This document shows, one piece after another, positions 1 to 5,171 of a stretch of DNA of 5,171 bases; the first letter of the stretch is position 1, and each line of letters opens with the position of its first letter. The stretch is from Bacteroidales bacterium (GTDB lineage: Bacteria > Bacteroidota > Bacteroidia > Bacteroidales > WCHB1-69), in contig JAIRTU010000177.1 in NCBI GenBank assembly GCA_031254735.1, positions 1 to 5,171 on the forward strand, read 5' to 3'. Below the pieces are notes generated by a model that was not told the DNA's origin, made no database searches, and was given only the letters and a program-made list of their open reading frames with translations. Made by a program: the position numbers and the translations under genes.

Positions 1-1563
1 ATGTATTTGTTTTAAAAAATATTGGTCGTGCGAAACAACAATCAGTGTGCCTTGATACTCGTCAATGGCTTCTGTAAGTATTTCAACATTCTGAATATCA
101 ATATTATTTGTAGGTTCGTCCAGAAAAATAATATCGGGCGACTGCGTTGTAACAGTCAGGCAGCAAAGCAGCAAACGCATTTTTTCGCCGCCACTCAAAA
201 CGGCACACGGTTTATTCCAAACGTCTTTTGAAAACAAAAAACGATTGAGGCGAGTTTTGATTTCCGATTCTTGCAATGCGGAATTGTTGAACGCTTGCGT
301 TTGCTCGTAAACGTTTAAACGACTGCTGATTAAAGAATATTCTTGGTCAATGTAAAGAATTTTGTTGTCGGCACGAAAAAGACTGCCGCAAGTCGGTTCT
401 CTCTCCCCCGAAATCAGCCGGATCAAAGTAGTTTTTCCTGTGCCGTTTTCGCCTTTTATGGCGATTCTTTCGCCGCTGACAATCTGAAAATCAAGCGGAT
501 TTTCCCACAATAAATTTTCATGGTAAGCATAATTTATTCCTTTTGCCGCAACCAAAATTTTCCCTTTGTGCAGCGTAGAACCGTCAAATCCGAATTTCAT
601 TTTGTCGCGATCGGGAATTTCTTTGCGTAAGCAGCCAAGTTCCTGTTCAATAGCATTGATTTTCCGGGTATGAACGCCTTTCATTTTAGCGGTTGTATTT
701 TCCGCATTATTTTTTCGACCACCTGCCAAAATAGCGGGAATATTACTTTTTTTAAGATTTTTCTTTCCGTGAGATTCTCTTTTTTGTTGCCTTTCCAAAG
801 TCTCTCGTTCTGTTGCTTTTGCTTTCCGAAGCGATTTTTGTGTTTCTTCCAAATGGTTGACCAAAGCGGCATTTTCAAGATTTTTTTGTTCTTTGTAAAA
901 ATCATAATTTCCTCCGTAAATCTTGATTTCGTGCCTGTTCAACTCGCACATTTTGTCTAAAATATTCAATAAATTCCGATCGTGGCTCACTGCAACAAGC
1001 GAACAGGAAGTTTCCTGTATAAATTGGTAAAGTATATTTCTCGCCCGAAAATCCAAATGATTGGTTGGTTCGTCAAGTAACACAATATCAGGATTATGAA
1101 TGTTTATTCCTGCAAGAAAAACCTTTGTTTTTTGTCCGCCGCTCAACATTCGCATTTCAAGATTTAAATCTAAGTCGTCTAATTGCCAATAAGATAACGC
1201 ATCTTTGCAGCGTTCTTCCATCGTCCAATCATCATTCAATGCCGATAAATTTTCTTCCGTAACATTGCCCGACAAAATTCCGGACAAAGCAATCAGCCTT
1301 TCGGAAATGCCAATAGCTTGTGCCACAGTCAGATTGTCGAATTGCCCGACAATTTGAGGAACATAATACGGTGTTGAAGTTCTGCTGATATTACCTGCCG
1401 AGGGCGGGATTTGTCCTGCAATGATTTTCAACAAAGTAGATTTCCCGACTCCGTTATTGCCGATGACGGCGATTTTTTCTTTTGGATTGAGCGACAGGTT
1501 TATATTGTCGAACAACAATTCTTTGTCTATATGTATATAACTGATATTGTGTAAAATAAACAT
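1..1563 (-). CDS. ABC-F family ATPase (duplicated ATP-binding cassette protein), C-terminus cut by window edge
   Basis: The reverse strand reads open from ATG at 1563 to the window edge (521 codons, no stop). Two complete ATPase cassettes are visible. Cassette 1: Walker A GNNGVGKST (residues 35-43), Q-loop Gln70, signature LSGGQ (140-144), Walker B Asp164-Glu165 in LLDEPTNHLD, switch His194 in VSHD. Cassette 2: Walker A GENGTGKTT (371-379), Q-loop Gln407, signature LSGGE (456-460), Asp482-Glu483 in LDEPTNNID, His512 in VSHD. A lysine-rich, probably helical linker (about 222-340) joins them, as in ABC-F proteins, where it reaches ribosomal P-site tRNA. There are no membrane segments. Known members act in the cytoplasm on ribosomes, as translation factors (EttA, Uup) or in antibiotic target protection (Vga, Msr, Lsa types); I cannot tell which this is. 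The short stretch between Walker A 1 and signature 1 suggests no large arm insertion. Only a short tail should be missing, since family members are often about 530-550 residues. The gene looks intact, with no frameshift. Confidence 0.95.
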   Translation of the reverse strand, partial: MFILHNISYIHIDKELLFDNINLSLNPKEKIAVIGNNGVGKSTLLKIIAGQIPPSAGNISRTSTPYYVPQIVGQFDNLTVAQAIGISERLIALSGILSGNVTEENLSALNDDWTMEERCKDALSYWQLDDLDLNLEMRMLSGGQKTKVFLAGINIHNPDIVLLDEPTNHLDFRARNILYQFIQETSCSLVAVSHDRNLLNILDKMCELNRHEIKIYGGNYDFYKEQKNLENAALVNHLEETQKSLRKAKATERETLERQQKRESHGKKNLKKSNIPAILAGGRKNNAENTTAKMKGVHTRKINAIEQELGCLRKEIPDRDKMKFGFDGSTLHKGKILVAAKGINYAYHENLLWENPLDFQIVSGERIAIKGENGTGKTTLIRLISGEREPTCGSLFRADNKILYIDQEYSLISSRLNVYEQTQAFNNSALQESEIKTRLNRFLFSKDVWNKPCAVLSGGEKMRLLLCCLTVTTQSPDIIFLDEPTNNIDIQNVEILTEAIDEYQGTLIVVSHDQYFLKQIH

Positions 1564-1584
1564 AATTTCTTTCTTTTTGTTAAG

Positions 1585-1616
1585 GAAACAAATAAAGATG
1601 CGAAATATCTCGCACC
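1585..1616 (-). terminator. Possible attenuator hairpin in the ABC-F leader
   Basis: Read on the minus strand, GGTGCGA (1616-1610) pairs with TCGCATC (1603-1597) around a six-base loop. This gives a 7-bp stem with one G-U pair. It is followed at once by the T-rich run TTTATTTGTTT (1596-1586), the shape of an intrinsic terminator. It lies inside the leader, about 20-50 nt before the ABC-F start codon, so termination here would block expression of that gene. The U-run is interrupted and the stem is short, so efficiency may be low. The regulatory role is inference. Confidence 0.4.
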
Positions 1617-1677
1617 CTCAACCGACTGTCTTTGAAAGAAATTATATTTTCATCTTGAATAATTTTTAAATGAAGTG

Positions 1678-1685
1678 CAAAGATA
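1678..1685 (-). promoter_or_regulatory. Candidate -7 element for the ABC-F gene
   Basis: The minus strand has TATCTTTG (1685 to 1678), a perfect match to the Bacteroidota -7 consensus TAnnTTTG. At the expected -33 distance there is only a T-run, not a proper TTG, so the promoter is incomplete. Transcription would start near 1672 and give a leader of about 110 nt before the ATG at 1563. It is back to back with the rightward promoter at 1758-1788. Confidence 0.5.
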
Positions 1686-1757
1686 CAATATTTTTTTTGA
1701 CAGAAAAAAACATTGATGAATAAAAATCGAAAGTCAATCAAAAAAACGAAAAAATGC

Positions 1758-1788
1758 TTGCATATATCCAAAAAATGTGCTATCTTTG
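1758..1788 (+). promoter_or_regulatory. Bacteroidota-type promoter reading into the hairpin region
   Basis: TTG (1758-1760), a 20-bp spacer, then TATCTTTG (1781-1788) match the Bacteroidota -33/-7 consensus. The spacer starts with CATATATCC, also found in the promoter upstream of lptB. The -7 element overlaps a perfect inverted repeat ATCTT-TGT-AAGAT (1782-1794), which could be an operator. Transcription would begin near 1795 and run rightwards into DNA with no credible protein gene, so the product is either a structured RNA or a relic of a lost gene. Confidence 0.65.
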
Positions 1789-1847
1789 TAAGATCGGTAT
1801 GCGTGTTTTTGCAAAGTAACGGCGAAAATCGGGCGTAGCCGACACGT

Positions 1848-1940
1848 GGAACTTCTTACGGAGTTCAGTGTTTACTCGAAGAATGCTAATCCTGCGCGGC
1901 AGCCGAAGACTGACCGAACATTACGCTTTGTCGTGTCGGG
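1848..1940. repeat. Direct repeat, copy 1 (short form)
   Basis: About 93 bp starting with the GAACTTC/GGAGTTC hairpin, running through GAAGAATGCTAATCCTG (1879-1895), GCGGCAGCC and CCGAACATTAC, and ending with TTTGTCGTGTCGGG. The same blocks recur in the same order at 2023-2142. This copy lacks roughly 28 bp present in copy 2, and its inner GGCAGCC hairpin is degenerate, so it looks like a shortened or decayed version. No reading frame is shared between the copies. Confidence 0.85.
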
Positions 1941-2022
1941 GGAAGTCCGACAGGACTTCAATTTGGATAACCCCTTGCAAGGCGAAGCCGTAGCTCGGGG
2001 TAAAGAATGTAACACCTCAACC

Positions 2023-2142
2023 GGAACTCCGTAGGAGTTCAATGTTGCTTGAAGAATGCTAATCCTGTGCGGCAGCCGGAGGCTGCCCGGATAATCCGGC
2101 TAAGGCAGAGCTAAGCCGAACATTACACTTTGTCGTGTCGGG
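2023..2142. repeat. Direct repeat, copy 2 (long form with extra hairpins)
   Basis: About 120 bp matching copy 1 at both ends: GGAACTCC-GTA-GGAGTTC, then GAAGAATGCTAATCCTG (2051-2067), and finally CCGAACATTAC through TTTGTCGTGTCGGG. Between the shared blocks it carries a perfect GGCAGCC-GGA-GGCTGCC hairpin (2071-2087) and about 28 extra bases. The extra bases hold CCGGAT-A-ATCCGG (2087-2099) and a GCTAAG direct repeat (2100-2115). It begins about 175 bp after copy 1. A mobile or amplifying non-coding element is possible, but no transposase or target-site duplication is visible. Confidence 0.85.
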
Positions 2143-2306
2143 CGAGCGGCATTAACAATTAACCGGTAACAATTATTTTTTGACCTGCCTTTTCAAGGCG
2201 AAAAAAGGTTGTAGTGTCCGTTGAACCCAAGGCTTCGCCGTTGGGCTGAATTAAAGCGGACTTTCAGTCCTCAATGTCCGGATGTCGTAATCCGTGATTT
2301 CTTTTT

Positions 2307-2346
2307 ACCGCAAAGGACACAAAGGCGGCACAAAGTACACAAGGAC
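2307..2346. repeat. CACAAAG-type short-period array
   Basis: ACCGCAAAGG, ACACAAAGG, CGGCACAAAG and TACACAAGG follow one another at a period of 9-10 bp. It is a degenerate low-complexity array in the gene-free stretch, and I see no coding or promoter signal in it. Confidence 0.6.
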
Positions 2347-2414
2347 GCTCTTTTGAAACGCCGGAACACAATCATAAAAATCATATAAATCAAAGGTTGG
2401 GAAATGGCATTATT

Positions 2415-2445
2415 ATTCACTATTCGTTATTCGTTATTCACTATT
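2415..2445. repeat. Heptanucleotide tandem array
   Basis: Four 7-bp units, ATTCACT, ATTCGTT, ATTCGTT and ATTCACT, are followed by ATT. The order is symmetric (outer units identical, inner units identical). It lies about 80 bp past the stop codon of the SPOR gene and could vary in length by slippage. No function is evident. Confidence 0.8.
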
Positions 2446-2524
2446 TTTGCGGAAAATTATTTGCCATAAAACGGATAAATTGCTTCATTTTGTGCATATT
2501 ACGGCATCGCTTGTTGTTTTGTCC

Positions 2525-4225
2525 TCACTTTTTCGGTTCGACAATATAAAATTCCTGTCGCAGTATCCAGCTGTCTGCATTGTCTTTTGCTGCATTTCGG
2601 ACTTCTTCTTCGCTTTTGTATGGACCTATCCCTATTATATGGTATCCCGAAACATCTAATCCGAGTTTTTGGATATTGTTGTGCGTTTTCTTTTTCCGTG
2701 AATAAAAAGTTGCGGCATTTTTTGCGTCTTTAAAAGACCCCAACACAACATAATACACTATTGTAGTATGCTTGGAATCAAGCAAATGTCTGTGAATTTC
2801 TCTCAACGTTAATGTATCCGTATTGACGTCTTCCATCAAAAAGACTTCCGCATGTATGTCTTCGATAAGAATACTCGCCGACGTCATTTCCGAAACAATA
2901 TTTTCTGTCATTTCTTTTTCGGTGAAAGATTTTGCAACGGCATTATCAATCGCGGCTGTTTCGGGTTCGACGCTTGCAGCAAGCGTATCTTGTTTATTTT
3001 CTGAAACTTCCACTTCGGGAAATTCTTCCGCAGAAACATTTTCCGGCATTCTTTCCGAAACAATATTTTCTGTCATTTCTTTTTCGGCGAAAGGTTTTGC
3101 AACGGCATTATCAAACGCGGCTGTTTCGGGTTCGACACTTGCAACAAGCGTATCTAATTCATTTTCTGAAACTTTCGTTTCGGGAAATTCTTCCGCGGTT
3201 ATCCATTCCGCCAACGCATGAGGCATCTCTTTTTCCATAATTTCACAATTCGGGAAAATAGGCTTTGTCGGAAGATATGTAAGGTTCATATTCAAGACAC
3301 GCAATGCGGTATTTTTTTCCAACTCTTTTTGAATGGGAGGCAATTTCGACTGTTCGTCTTTTATCTGCAAAAACAGCGACATCATCTCGTGTTCCAATGC
3401 CAAGAGGGCATATTTATTGTTTGGAGTGCGATTATCTTCCACCAAGGGCTTTCTTTTATCGTAAAAGTAAAAATCATCGTGGCAAAAATTCGTATAATCA
3501 TAATAATACGGCTTCAGATATTCCGTATCGCCCAACATTACAGAAAGCAATCTTGTTTCGATTTCGGTAACCGTTCCGTTGTTGTATCTGTTGGGATTGC
3601 GTATTTTGGAAACATAGCGAATCAGAAGCGTATCCTTGTTCCGAAACTCATAATCTTCGTAGCAAAACAAATGATTGTCCAAAACATCTCCCTCTTGGAA
3701 TGTTTTTTGAATATTGTATATCTCGGTGAAATTTTTCTGTTCAATAAAAGACATGGTTGTTGAAAAATCGGTGCAGACCGAATCTTTCAGCTTTCCTCTC
3801 AACAACAGTTCGCTGCTTATTTGGTTGGAGTAAAAATAAGCAAACGGATAGTACTTTCTAAGCATCAATATTACTTCGTCCCGTTCGTCTATAACAACCT
3901 CTTTCTTCTTGTAATCAATAAAATAAGAGCCGTGTTCGTCTACAATGTACAAAACGGAATCTCGCTCGTGAAAGAAATGAAGATTGATTTTTTTGTTTTG
4001 GACGGTATAATAAATATCTTTTGAAAATATTAAGGTATAATAGTTTGTTGTCGGATTTCTTGAGCCTTTTTCTTTTTTATATTCCACAAAATCGATCTTT
4101 CCGTTTTTCAACTTCATGCTTTTGACTGCCAGCATCCGAAATTGCGGATTGTCGCTGAGAGATTGACCGAAAGCACACGCAACAGGCAAAAAGAGCAAAG
4201 CAAAAAGTATATTTTTCATCATCAT
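2525..4225 (-). CDS. Exported SPOR-domain protein with a tandem-duplicated acidic linker
   Basis: 566 residues from ATG at 4225. TTG at 4231 and in-frame ATGs at 4222 and 4219 are alternatives; the ATG cluster sits just before the signal peptide and is preferred. Residues 3-20 (KNILFALLFLPVACAFG) are a signal peptide, with likely cleavage after AFG and Gln21 as first mature residue. LPVAC resembles a lipobox, but Pro at -3 makes a lipoprotein unlikely. Residues about 22-335 are an unrecognised region with a Tyr/Asp-rich patch (240-258). Residues about 340-480 are an acidic, Glu/Thr/Ala-rich linker with two 48-residue repeats (344-391 and 399-446). Residues about 487-566 are a SPOR domain: YYVVLGSF, then GYHIIGIGPYKSEEEVRNAA, then WILRQ. 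SPOR domains bind peptidoglycan glycan strands lacking stem peptides, often at the septum, so an envelope or periplasmic role is inferred. It is transcribed away from lptB. The SPOR call is strong; the protein's overall function is unknown. Confidence 0.93.
   Translation of the reverse strand: MMMKNILFALLFLPVACAFGQSLSDNPQFRMLAVKSMKLKNGKIDFVEYKKEKGSRNPTTNYYTLIFSKDIYYTVQNKKINLHFFHERDSVLYIVDEHGSYFIDYKKKEVVIDERDEVILMLRKYYPFAYFYSNQISSELLLRGKLKDSVCTDFSTTMSFIEQKNFTEIYNIQKTFQEGDVLDNHLFCYEDYEFRNKDTLLIRYVSKIRNPNRYNNGTVTEIETRLLSVMLGDTEYLKPYYYDYTNFCHDDFYFYDKRKPLVEDNRTPNNKYALLALEHEMMSLFLQIKDEQSKLPPIQKELEKNTALRVLNMNLTYLPTKPIFPNCEIMEKEMPHALAEWITAEEFPETKVSENELDTLVASVEPETAAFDNAVAKPFAEKEMTENIVSERMPENVSAEEFPEVEVSENKQDTLAASVEPETAAIDNAVAKSFTEKEMTENIVSEMTSASILIEDIHAEVFLMEDVNTDTLTLREIHRHLLDSKHTTIVYYVVLGSFKDAKNAATFYSRKKKTHNNIQKLGLDVSGYHIIGIGPYKSEEEVRNAAKDNADSWILRQEFYIVEPKK
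2887..3196 (-). repeat. 165-bp tandem duplication inside the SPOR gene
   Basis: The blocks 2887-3031 and 3052-3196 (145 bp each, offset 165 bp) differ at about 11 positions by hand count. The offset is 55 codons, so the frame is kept. The encoded repeats both begin AEEFPE and end EKEMTENIVSE, with about 40 of 48 residues identical. Near-identity at DNA level, including third positions, points to a fairly recent in-frame duplication of the linker. Long shadow ORFs on the opposite strand here follow from the repeat. Confidence 0.93.
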
Positions 4226-4258
4226 TTCCAAAAGATTTTTTTATACATTCTAAACATA

Positions 4259-4291
4259 CAAAGATATAATTTATTTGTTTTGTTTGAACAA
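4259..4291 (-). promoter_or_regulatory. Candidate promoter of the SPOR-domain gene
   Basis: On the minus strand TATCTTTG (4266 to 4259) matches the Bacteroidota -7 element. A TTG (4291-4289) lies 22 bp upstream, slightly longer than the 20 bp at the best promoters here. Transcription would start near 4253, giving a leader of about 28 nt before the ATG at 4225. Confidence 0.6.
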
Positions 4292-4780
4292 AAAAGAATT
4301 AACAAATTTAGTTTATATGAATTATTTTTATTCGGGGAAAAACCGATAATGTTTTCAAGAATCTCGTCCCTTTGAATAAACGCATTAAAATATTGATAAT
4401 CAAAAATAAAAGTTGCATCAAAGACACAAAATACTTTTCCGCTTGTTCAAGAAATGAATATTGCCGAAAAATAATTTTTCAGGTTAAACATAATTTTTAT
4501 TTATCGAAATTGACAAAGTTTATGATATTTTAAACAGTTAAAACAAGAAAATATTATGATTAATAAAAATCATATACATCCGGAGGCGAAATAAGTCCGC
4601 ATTCTTTAAAAAAATTAAAAAATATAATAAAAAATATAATAAAGATAAAAAATTGTTTTGCGAAATAATGCGACAATTTCCAACCCGAAAGCGAGTAATG
4701 ATAGTTTGGTTTTGCTCAATCCGCGTCTGCAAAAAAAGCCGCAAAGCGATTCTTGCGATAAAAATATTGAAAAAAAAACG
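4292..4780. other. AT-rich intergenic stretch, no gene seen
   Basis: About 490 bp of very AT-rich DNA between the divergent SPOR and lptB promoters. I see a small inverted repeat TATGATT/AATCATA (4555-4561/4568-4574) and an A/T tandem repeat (4617-4640). Short open frames occur on both strands, but they have rare starts, low-complexity composition and no recognisable domain. I find no RNA gene or convincing terminator. Confidence 0.6.
4617..4640. repeat. Two tandem copies of AAAAAATATAAT
   Basis: A perfect 12-bp unit repeated twice inside a longer run of almost pure A/T (about 4606-4653). It could be a flexible or bent segment upstream of the lptB promoters, or simple slippage. No function is shown by the sequence. 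Confidence 0.75.
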
Positions 4781-4788
4781 GAAAACAC

Positions 4789-4819
4789 TTGCATATATCC
4801 GAAAAAATGAGTATCTTTG
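4789..4819 (+). promoter_or_regulatory. Distal candidate promoter for lptB
   Basis: TTG (4789-4791), a 20-bp spacer, then TATCTTTG (4812-4819) match the Bacteroidota consensus. The element shares CTTGCATATATCC and TATCTTTGTAAGAT, at identical spacing, with the promoter at 1758-1788, including the ATCTT-TGT-AAGAT inverted repeat (4813-4825). Transcription would start near 4826, leaving a leader of about 115 nt before lptB. Confidence 0.65.
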
Positions 4820-4850
4820 TAAGATGTGCCTTGCTTTCCCTCTGCAATTT

Positions 4851-4866
4851 CCGGCTTTTTGGCCGG
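4851..4866 (+). other. Hairpin in the lptB leader
   Basis: CCGGC (4851-4855) and GCCGG (4862-4866) form a perfect 5-bp stem with a six-base loop, TTTTTG. It lies in the leader made from the distal promoter and upstream of the proximal -7 element. There is no U-run after it, so it does not look like a terminator. Confidence 0.45.
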
Positions 4867-4880
4867 ACGTTTTCGGGTGG

Positions 4881-4913
4881 TTGCGTGTAATTGAAGATTT
4901 TATGTTATCTTTG
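4881..4913 (+). promoter_or_regulatory. Proximal candidate promoter for lptB
   Basis: TATCTTTG (4906-4913) is a perfect -7 match. The nearest usable TTG (4881-4883) gives a 22-bp spacer, so the -33 side is weaker than in the distal promoter. Transcription would start near 4920, about 22 nt before the lptB ATG, which is a normal leader length. Confidence 0.5.
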
Positions 4914-4941
4914 TACGATTAGAATGATCTAAATAACAGTA

Positions 4942-5171
4942 ATGGATATATTGCGGACAGAAAATATATATAAAAAATACCGCAACCGCATGGTTGTCAA
5001 CGATGTAAGCGTGCAGGTGAAACGAGGCGAAATAGTTGGTTTGCTCGGTCCTAACGGTGCGGGAAAAACCACATCGTTTTATACCATCGTCGGTTTGATA
5101 AAGCCTTTGCAGGGAAAAGTGTTTTTCAACAACGAAGATATTACCGAAATGCCGATGTACAAAAGAGCGCG
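4942..5171 (+). CDS. lptB: LptB, ATPase of the lipopolysaccharide export ABC transporter (N-terminal part)
   Basis: 76 codons from ATG at 4942 to the window edge; the C-terminal two thirds lie outside. The N-terminus reads [20 protein letters not shown], followed by [19 protein letters not shown] with Walker [10 protein letters not shown] at residues 36-44, then [20 protein letters not shown] and MPMYKRA (from about residue 69). GAGKTTSFY and the PMYKRA segment are typical of LptB and separate it from general ABC ATPases. In known systems an LptB dimer binds LptF and LptG at the inner membrane and powers extraction of lipopolysaccharide toward the outer membrane through LptC, LptA and LptDE. 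An in-frame stop at 4920-4922 rules out a longer N-terminus. There is no clear Shine-Dalgarno, as usual for Bacteroidota. Up to two promoters precede it. Signature, Walker B and switch residues cannot be checked here. Confidence 0.95.
   Translation, partial: MDILRTENIYKKYRNRMVVNDVSVQVKRGEIVGLLGPNGAGKTTSFYTIVGLIKPLQGKVFFNNEDITEMPMYKRA

Larger units (their letters stand above)
1829..2294. repeat. Cluster of short hairpins with 3-4 nt loops
   Basis: At least nine near-perfect inverted repeats lie within about 465 bp. They are GGC-GTA-GCC (1832-1840), GAACTTC-TTAC-GGAGTTC (1849-1866, one G-T pair), GAAGTCC-GACA-GGACTTC (1942-1959), GGC-GAA-GCC (1981-1989) inside ACCCC/GGGGT (1970-1974/1997-2001), GAACTCC-GTA-GGAGTTC (2024-2040), GGCAGCC-GGA-GGCTGCC (2071-2087), GCCTT-TTC-AAGGC (2187-2199), CCCAA-GGC-TTC-GCC-G-TTGGG (2226-2245) and GGACT-TTC-AGTCC (2258-2270). 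CGGAT/ATCCG (2279-2294) has a longer loop. Stems differ, but most loops are GTA/TAC- or GAA/TTC-like. The stretch is more GC-rich than its surroundings and has no convincing ORF. It may be a REP-like or other intergenic repeat family, a structured RNA, or both. The long hairpins might also end transcription from the SPOR gene on the minus strand. Confidence 0.65.

Noticed and set aside
681..905. Minus-strand 74-residue open frame suggesting a broken gene
   Set aside because: It is an out-of-frame shadow inside the ABC-F linker. The ABC-F frame itself is open without interruption from 1563 to 1, so the gene is not broken.
1580..1771. Minus-strand 63-residue frame upstream of the ABC-F gene
   Set aside because: It covers the candidate -7 element and leader hairpin, is composed of AT-driven residues (Phe, Ile, Leu, Lys) and has no recognisable domain.
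1799..1819. Six-codon frame (MRVFAK) right after the 1758-1788 promoter
   Set aside because: Too short to support as a gene; a frame of this size is expected by chance, and nothing similar follows the matching promoter near lptB.
1846..2034. Plus-strand 62-residue frame through the hairpin region
   Set aside because: It starts with GTG, runs through inverted repeats and is not preserved in the second direct-repeat copy, so it looks like translated repeat DNA.
1848..2142. Insertion sequence or attachment site
   Set aside because: No transposase or integrase, terminal inverted repeats or target duplication can be seen around the direct repeats.
1829..2445. CRISPR array
   Set aside because: The repeats are not regularly spaced, are of different sequences and lengths, and there are no uniform spacers or cas genes.
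2823..3763. Long plus-strand frames (132 and 181 residues) opposite the SPOR gene
   Set aside because: They are antisense to a gene with a clear signal peptide and SPOR domain; the Ser/Ala-rich internal repeat is just the reverse of the linker duplication.
4538..4744. Minus-strand 68-residue frame with hydrophobic stretch
   Set aside because: The hydrophobic part comes from A/T tandem repeats (4606-4653); no promoter motif or conserved feature supports it.
4653..4922. Plus-strand 89-residue frame upstream of lptB
   Set aside because: It begins with TTG, is rich in Lys/Arg from A-rich DNA, and spans both the -33 and -7 elements of the distal lptB promoter, so it is more likely regulatory DNA.

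Overview
The window looks like chromosome from a member of the Bacteroidota (probably Bacteroidales). It is AT-rich, the genes lack good Shine-Dalgarno sequences, and TATCTTTG occurs five times in non-coding DNA upstream of genes or transcribable regions. That octamer fits the Bacteroidota -7 element TAnnTTTG. The best two copies have a TTG -33 element exactly 20 bp upstream. The gene content (a SPOR-domain protein and LptB) fits a Gram-negative with an outer membrane.

Layout, left to right. Positions 1-1563 (minus) hold an intact but edge-truncated ABC-F ATPase with two complete ATP-binding cassettes. It is a soluble, ribosome-acting type of protein rather than a transporter. Its roughly 110-nt leader holds a three-codon ORF and a hairpin followed by a U-rich run, which may be an attenuator. 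Positions 1564-2524 contain no credible gene. They hold a promoter firing rightwards (1758-1788), a dense run of short hairpins with different stems but similar tiny loops (about 1829-2294), two diverged copies of a direct repeat (1848-1940 and 2023-2142), and short-period arrays (2307-2346, 2415-2445). Positions 2525-4225 (minus) encode an exported protein with a C-terminal peptidoglycan-binding SPOR domain, an acidic linker containing a 55-residue tandem duplication, and a large N-terminal region I do not recognise. Positions 4226-4941 are an AT-rich divergent intergenic region with promoters for both flanking genes. Positions 4942-5171 (plus) are the start of lptB, the ATPase of the lipopolysaccharide transporter.

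The three genes do not form an operon. The SPOR gene and lptB diverge, and 961 bp separate the SPOR gene from the ABC-F gene. Two are envelope functions (peptidoglycan binding, LPS export) and one is a translation-type ATPase; I see no shared pathway. The most unusual content is non-coding: the hairpin cluster with its own promoter, and a nearly identical promoter module used both there and upstream of lptB. I found no CRISPR array, tRNA, rRNA, transposase or phage gene.
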